39,381 nt of DNA from Eubacteriales bacterium (GTDB lineage: Bacteria > Bacillota > Clostridia > Christensenellales > MB2-83): assembly GCA_018385275.1 (NCBI GenBank), contig JAHAZM010000042.1, positions 1 through 39,381 on the forward strand. Direction: 5' to 3'. This document shows, one piece after another, positions 33,167 through 39,381 of the stretch; position 1 is the stretch's first letter; each line of letters opens with the position of its first letter. The translations under genes and the position numbers were made by a program. The notes below the pieces were generated by a model. That model had not been told where the DNA came from. It worked only from the letters and a program-made list of their open reading frames with translations, and did no database searches.

Positions 33167-34671
33167 TGGTGTATTTGCCGATAGACCAGGATCCGATCCG
33201 CTTTTTCGTCGGCGCACAGCTCCTCTGGGAGCACGTGCATCCGTTTGGCGGTATGCCAGAGATCCTCGTCCGCCTTTTTCGGACAAATGCGGATCGCGGC
33301 GTCGTCGTCGGGCAAGGGCTCTCCTTCCTCCAGCGCTGTCAACGGCCGTAGCTCCGTGCTTTGCAAAGCGGAAAGCGTCGCCGTGCCGCTGACGCAGACG
33401 GAAACGGAGGTCGTGTCCGGCGCGCGGAAACCGATCGACCGGATAAAGAGCGAGACTTCCGGCGCTGCGCCGGCCGGCAGTTCGTCCGGCACCGTGAAAC
33501 GGAACGCCTCTTCGGTAGAAAAAGCGCTGATCCCGCCGTCGCCCAGTGCGATGTAGGTCTGATCGGTCTGCATCGTGCCGCTGACGATGAATCCGCCGTC
33601 GCCGCGCTCGCAGACAGCCTCGACCGGCACGGCCATCGCCGAGCAGATCTTGCCGATCTCTCCGTTCCCTTCGCCGAGAACGCAGCTGAGGGTAAAACTG
33701 AACGGATAAGAACGGGCTTCCGTTCCCGTCAGACAAAGCAGGGACGCCGTTTCCGTCTCGGTCGCACAGGAGACAGAATAACCGTCCTCCACGTAACGGA
33801 TCGTCTGTTTTTCGTAAACCGTTCCCCGGACGCGCAGCGGGACCGACACGTTCAGGATCCGCTTTTCCCCGTCGGCGTTGACGCCGAAACCGATCTCCGG
33901 CTCGCCCGCGGCGCTTGCCGCCGCCGAAACAAAGGTCTCGCCGCTGCAGACGGGAGCGGAGAGCGCGGCGTTGAAAGGAAAGACGACGGAGGCCGTGGCG
34001 CACGGTTCGTATTCATCCTCCGTGGCATAGAATACGAACAGACTGGTTTCTCCCTCGGCGAGAAGCCGGTTGCCCTCGCAGGAAGCCTGCGTGACCCGGG
34101 CGAAAGCGCGGCTGAAAAGGATCTGACTCGGCGGCGCGCCGTTGATTTCAAAGGAATACTGCGCCCGAATATCGGTTTGCTCGTCAGCCGCGCTGACCAG
34201 GATCGCGGATTCGTCGGTCTTCGTCACCAATCCTTCGCCTTCGGCGCGGACCAGCACGGGCGTTTCCGTTCGCTCGCTGGAGCGCACCGTCAATTCTACG
34301 TCGCAGGACAGCGCCAGATCTCTCGGTCCCGTGATCCGGCAGGCCAATCCGTCCGTGACAGCGTCGATTGTCACCTCTCCTTGGCCGGGCGCGGGAAGTT
34401 TTTCGGAAAAATTCCCGCTGACGCTGATCCGTCCGGGCGTATCGCTGCCGTCGGTAAAAACAACGGTGAAGGTGACCGATCCGCCGACGGACAATTCGTC
34501 GCCGACATGCTCGACGACGGAGACGCTGGCGTCGGCGTCGCCGAACAGGATCTTTTTCAGCGCTTCTCCGCCGTCTCCGATATGCCCTGTCGTATTGAAA
34601 CGGACACGCTTGACGCTCGACAGCGCTTTGGGCGCGCAGGATACATTCTCGACAGTACGATCTATAGACAT
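33163..34671 (-). CDS. SPOCS (DUF3794) domain protein, SipL-like
   Basis: 502 aa; VENVSCAPKALSSVKRVRFNTTGHIGDGGEALKKILFGDADASVSVVEHVGDELSVGGSVTFTVVF; C-terminal LysM-like KKADEDLWHTAKRMHVLPEEL. Confidence 0.75.
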   Translation of the reverse strand: MSIDRTVENVSCAPKALSSVKRVRFNTTGHIGDGGEALKKILFGDADASVSVVEHVGDELSVGGSVTFTVVFTDGSDTPGRISVSGNFSEKLPAPGQGEVTIDAVTDGLACRITGPRDLALSCDVELTVRSSERTETPVLVRAEGEGLVTKTDESAILVSAADEQTDIRAQYSFEINGAPPSQILFSRAFARVTQASCEGNRLLAEGETSLFVFYATEDEYEPCATASVVFPFNAALSAPVCSGETFVSAAASAAGEPEIGFGVNADGEKRILNVSVPLRVRGTVYEKQTIRYVEDGYSVSCATETETASLLCLTGTEARSYPFSFTLSCVLGEGNGEIGKICSAMAVPVEAVCERGDGGFIVSGTMQTDQTYIALGDGGISAFSTEEAFRFTVPDELPAGAAPEVSLFIRSIGFRAPDTTSVSVCVSGTATLSALQSTELRPLTALEEGEPLPDDDAAIRICPKKADEDLWHTAKRMHVLPEELCADEKADRILVYRQIHH

Positions 34672-34758
34672 GAGTTTCCCTCCTTTTATTTGCTGCTTTA
34701 TCTTATGAGCGCCCCGGACCGGTTATGCCTCGTTGTTCCCGAACACTTTTCTGCGAAC

Positions 34759-34791
34759 AAAAAAAGACTCTGCTGTTTCGGCAGAGTCTTA
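34759..34791 (-). terminator. Intrinsic terminator after the L,D-transpeptidase gene
   Basis: Minus strand AAGACTCTGCcgaaacaGCAGAGTCTTTTTTT. Confidence 0.85.
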
Positions 34792-34802
34792 TGATGGATC
34801 CG

Positions 34803-35822
34803 TTACGGTTCGGGCGTGGGTTCCGGCGTAAGTACGGGCGTGGGTTCGGGAGTCGGTTCCGGCGTAAGCACGGGCGTCGGCTCGGGAGTCGGTTCCGGCG
34901 TAAGCACGGGCGTCGGTTCAGGCGTCGGTTCCGGCGTCGGCTCGGGCGTGGGTTCCGGCGTTGCCGGCGGCACAGGCGTTGGCGTTGGCGGGGGCGGCGG
35001 TTCGGGCACCACGGGGGATTGTCTCCAGGGGTTGACCGTGCTGGGATCGGTCGGATCCCAGGCGGCATAACGTCCCAGCCTCTTGTCCCACACGCGTACG
35101 AGCGGCAGATACGTGGGCTTGAGAGACGCCGTCAGCTCGGGGTTGGGCGAATTCTTGATGACCTTGACCTCGGTGCCGATGCCGCAGTTGGTATAGATCC
35201 AGTAAGCGTCGCCGCACTGCAGACGTACGCATCCGTGAGAGGCCCGGCTTCCCAATTGAGAGAACGCCGCCAGGTTGACGGTGGCCTCGTTATACTCCGA
35301 ATACGTGATGCTGTGGAACCAAATCTGGTTGGCGAAGCAACTGGCGTATTGTCCTTTGGTATTGCCGAAATCCTTAAACAGGATCCAGCGGTTCTGCTTA
35401 TAAATATGATAGATCCCCGTCGGCGTGGGGTTGGCCGTCGTGCCCGTCGAGCAGATGAACTGTTTGACGATGCTGTCGTCCGCCGTGGAATAGACGGTCA
35501 CGACCTGCGAAGCGATCCAGACCTCGATGCGATAGGGCGGCGGGGTCGGGGTCGGCACCGGTGTCGGCGTGGGTTCCGGCGTTGCCGTCGGCTCAGGCGT
35601 CGGCTCGGGCGTCGGGGTCGGGATTGCCGTTCGGGTCGGCGTGGGCTCGGGCGTCGGTTCCGGCGTCGGTTTTGCGGTCGCGGTATCGGCGGGCCGCGTC
35701 GTAAAAGGAGGGAACGTGGGCGCAGGCGTCTGAGTAGGCGGCGCCACGCAGGAAACCAGAGAAACGGCGCCGATCAGCAGGACGAGCAATGTGGAAAGAT
35801 GGATAAATAGATTCTTTTTCAA
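34803..35822 (-). CDS. L,D-transpeptidase (YkuD) with N- and C-terminal Thr/Pro-rich segments, probable lipoprotein
   Basis: 339 aa; lipobox-like LVSC; YkuD motif [20 protein letters not shown]-terminal ([12 protein letters not shown])n. Apparent TTG start. Confidence 0.9.
   Translation of the reverse strand: MKKNLFIHLSTLLVLLIGAVSLVSCVAPPTQTPAPTFPPFTTRPADTATAKPTPEPTPEPTPTRTAIPTPTPEPTPEPTATPEPTPTPVPTPTPPPYRIEVWIASQVVTVYSTADDSIVKQFICSTGTTANPTPTGIYHIYKQNRWILFKDFGNTKGQYASCFANQIWFHSITYSEYNEATVNLAAFSQLGSRASHGCVRLQCGDAYWIYTNCGIGTEVKVIKNSPNPELTASLKPTYLPLVRVWDKRLGRYAAWDPTDPSTVNPWRQSPVVPEPPPPPTPTPVPPATPEPTPEPTPEPTPEPTPVLTPEPTPEPTPVLTPEPTPEPTPVLTPEPTPEP
34806..34960. repeat. 36-bp in-frame tandem repeat encoding [12 protein letters not shown]
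   Basis: gtaagyacgggcgtsggytcgggagtcggttccggc repeated about 3 times with slight divergence. Confidence 0.8.
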
Positions 35823-35844
35823 AAAGGAAGCCTCATCAATAAAA

Positions 35845-36654
35845 TCAGCTTGCAGGCGGCAGAGTGGGGTTCGTTTGAGGATTGGGCTGTCTCCACGGGT
35901 TGGAGCTGTCCGGATCCGTCGGATCCCAGTAAACGTAACTCTTCAGCTTCGGGTCATAGATCTTCGGCAGCGGGCGGTAAGCCGGCAGGAGCGACTGCGT
36001 CAGCAGAGGGTCGGCCGTTCCTTCGACGATATCGACTTTGGTGCCGACGGCACAGTTGGCAAAGATCCAGTAAGCGTCGCCGCAAAGCAGCCGGATACAG
36101 CCGTGAGAAGCGCGGGAGCCCAATTGCCCGTAGGCGGTATTGTTGAGCGAATAGGTGTTCTTGGATTTATACGTCAGCGAATGGAACCAGATCTGATCGA
36201 CGATGTTGGACGTATACTGTCCCCAACTGCCGCCGAATTCCGGGAAAGAAAGCCATTTTTCGTGCTTCTGAATGGTGTACGAGCCGGTCGGCGTAGGATT
36301 GGAGACCGTTCCGGTCGAGCAGATGAACTGTTTCTCGATCCCGCCGTCGGAAAGCCGGTAGACCGTGACGACCTGAGCGGCGATGTTGACTTCGATGCGG
36401 TACAGCAACGGTACGGCGGTATGAGTCGGCGGCGCGTCGGTGATGAAATTTATCGGCGTCCGCGTCGGCGCCGCGGTGGGCGGAGCCGTCGGAGGGTCGG
36501 TATGGACGGGCGGCGGCAGCGTCGGATAAAAGGGCGTTGTGATTACGATCTCGGTCGGCAGAATGTTCTCAAACAAACTGCAGCTGCACAACGAAAACAT
36601 GGCGGCAGTTATGAAAAGAAGACATAGTAAAAGAGACAGCGCATGTTTTCTCAT
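35845..36654 (-). CDS. L,D-transpeptidase (YkuD), probable lipoprotein
   Basis: [28 protein letters not shown] from ATG 36654 with ggagg [22 protein letters not shown]. Tandem paralog of the previous gene. Confidence 0.9.
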   Translation of the reverse strand: MRKHALSLLLCLLFITAAMFSLCSCSLFENILPTEIVITTPFYPTLPPPVHTDPPTAPPTAAPTRTPINFITDAPPTHTAVPLLYRIEVNIAAQVVTVYRLSDGGIEKQFICSTGTVSNPTPTGSYTIQKHEKWLSFPEFGGSWGQYTSNIVDQIWFHSLTYKSKNTYSLNNTAYGQLGSRASHGCIRLLCGDAYWIFANCAVGTKVDIVEGTADPLLTQSLLPAYRPLPKIYDPKLKSYVYWDPTDPDSSNPWRQPNPQTNPTLPPAS

Positions 36655-36686
36655 TTCCGAACCTCCATACATAATCTAACAAACTA

Positions 36687-36715
36687 ATTTTATCCTCTTC
36701 ATATCACCTTGTCAA
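36687..36715 (-). promoter_or_regulatory. Putative promoter for the L,D-transpeptidase pair
   Basis: Minus strand TTGACA (36710-36715), 17-nt spacer, TAAAAT (36687-36692). Confidence 0.7.
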
Positions 36716-36829
36716 GAAATATATTGCGAGACAATACCCTGCATTCAGTATGCCCGTCCGAAAAGAAAAAGCCGCGTGCGAAGAATTGTTAATTTTGATG
36801 AAATTTATACTTTTTTAAAGACAGAAAGG

Positions 36830-36858
36830 TTGACTGAGGCTTTTTTTTGTGATATAAT
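36830..36858 (+). promoter_or_regulatory. Putative promoter for the SpoIID-like gene
   Basis: TTGACT (36830-36835), 17-nt spacer, TATAAT (36853-36858). Confidence 0.8.
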
Positions 36859-36890
36859 TCTATAAAGAGTACTTTCGATTGGAAAAAAAG

Positions 36891-39381
36891 GTGCAGTCTT
36901 TCGGCAAAAAAATCATTATCATACTGCTCATCCTTGCTCTTTTAGCGGGAATTGCCGCGCAGTCCGTGGTGTTTTTTGCGCATGCGGAAACGAACCAGGA
37001 TTATTCCGTCGTCCGCGTCAACTGTACGACCGTCGGCGGCACGACGAGCAAGGACGTGACGTTCAAAGGCGTGTACTCCGTCAACGGCGGCGCCGTCACC
37101 GTTCCGCAGGGCACGCAGGCGACCCTGAAAGTCTCCGGCTCGAACGTTCTGCTTGTTTACGGCGGGAAAACGTATGATCTCGGCCCGAGCGCGGAACTGG
37201 TCAAAACCGACGACTCTCTCGAGGGCCTGTATCTTTATAACTCCACCCGCGGCGGGAACGTCAATTATCTGGGGAATATGACCGTGACGGTCAATTCCGG
37301 CAAACTCAAATTCATCAATACGATCAACATGGAGCAGTATCTCTGCGGCGTGGTGCCTTATGAACTGGGGAACGCCAATCCGCTGGAGGCTTTGAAAGCA
37401 CAGGCTATCGCCGCTCGCACCTTCGCGGCGCGCTATATCGGTTCCACGCTGACCGATACCGATACGACCCAGGTTTATTACGGCTACTCGCCGTCCTATG
37501 ACCGGGCCCTGCAGGCTATCCGCGAGACGGCCGGGATCGTCGTGACGTACAACGGCGCCTTGGCCGAATGCTTCTATTCGAGCAGCAACGGCGGCCAGAC
37601 GCAGTCGAGCAAGAACGCGTTCGGCTCCTGGCGCGACTATCTGATTATTCAGGAAGACCCGTTCGACGCTTCCACCGGAACCACTTATCGGATCGCTTTT
37701 CCCAAGAACGTCAGTTCTTCCGTTAAGGTCGACGCTAATTTTGAAAAAACCTTGCTTAATCTTGCGGCGGCGCAGCTGCGCAGCAGCGGCGTGCAGTTCG
37801 ACGAGCGGACGCTGGTCCTGACCGGCGTTCTGGGGCTTGAACCCAACACCCGGCGCTATGCAGAGCCTTGCCGGGTCTATACGCATGTCGCCGTGACTCT
37901 GAAAGTACGCACGGACGGAAAGATTCCGCAGACGGTCACCACCGTGATCGGCCGCTTGAAAGAAGGGACGGGCGAACTGAACGTCCGCGCCGGCGCCGGA
38001 ACGTCTTACCGTACGCTTGCCGTGATCCCGGAAGGCGCGGAGTTTATCGTTCTTTCCACGCAGGGAAGCTGGTACGAGGTCAATTATGACGGGGTCGTCG
38101 GGTATGTCAGTTCCAATTATGTGATCGTGACGACTCGTACGGAGAACACCTCCAGCACGGTCGAAGAAGAGCCCGCGCCTACCCCGACGGCCGAAACGAC
38201 GCCCGAACTGACGGCAACGCCGGAACCCACGCCGACGCCTGCGCCGACAGCCGAACCCACGGCCGAACCCACGGCCGAACCGACGCCTGCGCCGACAGCC
38301 GAACCGACGCCTGCGCCCACGCCGACGCCTGCGCCGACAGCCGAACCGACAGCCGAACCCACGCCCGAACCGACCCCTGCGCCCACGCCGACGCCGACGG
38401 CCGAACCGACGCCGACGCCGGTGCCGACTCCGGTTTCGGAGTATATTTTGACCGTCAATATGACGGTCGACAGCGTAAAGAGCAATTATAAGCTGATGAA
38501 GGGCAGCACGATGCGCGCCCGCATCTTTACGGTCGACAGCGACGAAGAGACCTTCTATTTAATCGGAAAAGGCACCGGCCACGCCGTCGGCATGAGTCAG
38601 GTCGGCGCTGCGGCCCGCGCCAGAGCCGGACAGGGTTATGAAGAAATCCTGGCTTTCTATTTCCCGGGCACGACGCTGATCAAAGCTGTTACCGATACGC
38701 CGCTGACGCCGCCCGTTATCGAGCCGCCGGATGACGTTTATCCCATTGCGGAAGGAACGGTTGCGGTAGAAGACGCTCTTAATATCCGCAGCGGTCCTGC
38801 TGTGAGTTATCCGGTTTTGACTGTTTTGTATCCGGGCGAGACCTGCAGCGTATACGCCGAAGCGGATGAAAACGGCTGGGTCTACGTCGGCTGCAACGGG
38901 ACCAAGGGATACGCCATGGTCAAGTATCTTACCCTGACGCCGGTTCCTACGCCGCCGCCTACACTGCCGCCTACGCCTACCCCGACGCCCGGACCGACGC
39001 AGACGGCGGCGCCGACTCCGACGCCCGCGCCGACAGACGGGATCGTCTATATCGGCCGGATCAAAGAGGGCACCGGCAGTCTGAAGCTTCGCGCCGGCGA
39101 CGGAACGAGCTATGAGAAGCTTGCCTCTATTATGGAGGGCGAAACCTTTGAGATTGTCGGCCAGATCCGTTCCTGGTATATCGTTATCTATAAAGGCATC
39201 CGCGGATATGCTGGATCGGCTTACATCGATATCATTGGCGAGCGCACGCCGCCGCCGACGGCTGAACCCACGCCTACGCCGACGCCCGAACCCACGCCGA
39301 CCCCGACGAATAAACCAACGCCTACGCCGACGCCCAAAACCACACCTACCCCTACACCTAAGCCTAAACCAAAAACAAACC
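36891..39381 (+). CDS. SpoIID/LytB-domain protein with inserted and C-terminal SH3 domains and PT-rich linkers (3' truncated by the window edge)
   Basis: GTG start 36891, [118 protein letters not shown]; three bacterial SH3 repeats. Not in the ORF track because it has no stop inside the window. Confidence 0.9.
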   Translation, partial: MQSFGKKIIIILLILALLAGIAAQSVVFFAHAETNQDYSVVRVNCTTVGGTTSKDVTFKGVYSVNGGAVTVPQGTQATLKVSGSNVLLVYGGKTYDLGPSAELVKTDDSLEGLYLYNSTRGGNVNYLGNMTVTVNSGKLKFINTINMEQYLCGVVPYELGNANPLEALKAQAIAARTFAARYIGSTLTDTDTTQVYYGYSPSYDRALQAIRETAGIVVTYNGALAECFYSSSNGGQTQSSKNAFGSWRDYLIIQEDPFDASTGTTYRIAFPKNVSSSVKVDANFEKTLLNLAAAQLRSSGVQFDERTLVLTGVLGLEPNTRRYAEPCRVYTHVAVTLKVRTDGKIPQTVTTVIGRLKEGTGELNVRAGAGTSYRTLAVIPEGAEFIVLSTQGSWYEVNYDGVVGYVSSNYVIVTTRTENTSSTVEEEPAPTPTAETTPELTATPEPTPTPAPTAEPTAEPTAEPTPAPTAEPTPAPTPTPAPTAEPTAEPTPEPTPAPTPTPTAEPTPTPVPTPVSEYILTVNMTVDSVKSNYKLMKGSTMRARIFTVDSDEETFYLIGKGTGHAVGMSQVGAAARARAGQGYEEILAFYFPGTTLIKAVTDTPLTPPVIEPPDDVYPIAEGTVAVEDALNIRSGPAVSYPVLTVLYPGETCSVYAEADENGWVYVGCNGTKGYAMVKYLTLTPVPTPPPTLPPTPTPTPGPTQTAAPTPTPAPTDGIVYIGRIKEGTGSLKLRAGDGTSYEKLASIMEGETFEIVGQIRSWYIVIYKGIRGYAGSAYIDIIGERTPPPTAEPTPTPTPEPTPTPTNKPTPTPTPKTTPTPTPKPKPKTN

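Noticed and set aside
38163-38430. Short regular repeats suggestive of a CRISPR or satellite array
   Set aside because: They are in-frame TAEPTPAP coding repeats with no unique spacers.
38117-38485. [20 protein letters not shown] repeat protein on the minus strand (and similar GVGSGV ORFs at 34816)
   Set aside because: These are antisense translations of Thr/Pro linker codons, not elastin-like proteins.
36891-39381. SpoIID-like gene as a pseudogene because of the separated motifs
   Set aside because: The frame is uninterrupted from GTG to the window edge, with well-formed domains on both sides, so insertion is preferred over decay.

Overview
The window looks like a chromosomal segment from a GC-rich, spore-forming member of the Clostridia. 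That placement is inferred from the gene content: whiA, ylbJ-like, SPOCS/DUF3794 and SpoIID genes, and the ylbH-coaD-ylbJ-ylbM-pta-ackA-ylbN-rpmF neighbourhood. I see no phage, transposon, CRISPR array, tRNA or rRNA. The main blocks are: (i) two tandem secreted, membrane-anchored paralogs with Thr/Pro tails; (ii) rapZ-whiA-HPr-like, where the HPr-like protein has lost His15 but keeps Ser46 (Crh-like); (iii) an operon of a CggR/SorC-like regulator, a beta-helix protein and an ABC-F ATPase; (iv) rpmH-rnpA-yidD-yidC-jag without dnaA beside it; (v) ldh divergent from paaK-iorA-iorB-paaK-ACT; (vi) alr and the rsmD-coaD to rpmF block; (vii) a large secreted repeat protein followed directly by an unannotated 38-aa peptide ORF and a duplicated terminator array; (viii) a cell-envelope block (Mrp ATPase, CapA-like, SPOCS protein, two L,D-transpeptidases, and a SpoIID-family protein whose catalytic domain appears interrupted by an SH3 domain and a PT-rich linker). 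The best leads are the 38-aa peptide next to the secreted protein, the split SpoIID architecture, an unexplained ~310-nt leader before the CapA-like gene that ends in a terminator, two candidate leaderless genes, and a Shine-Dalgarno sequence buried in a terminator stem. All family calls come from reading the sequence; no database search was run.
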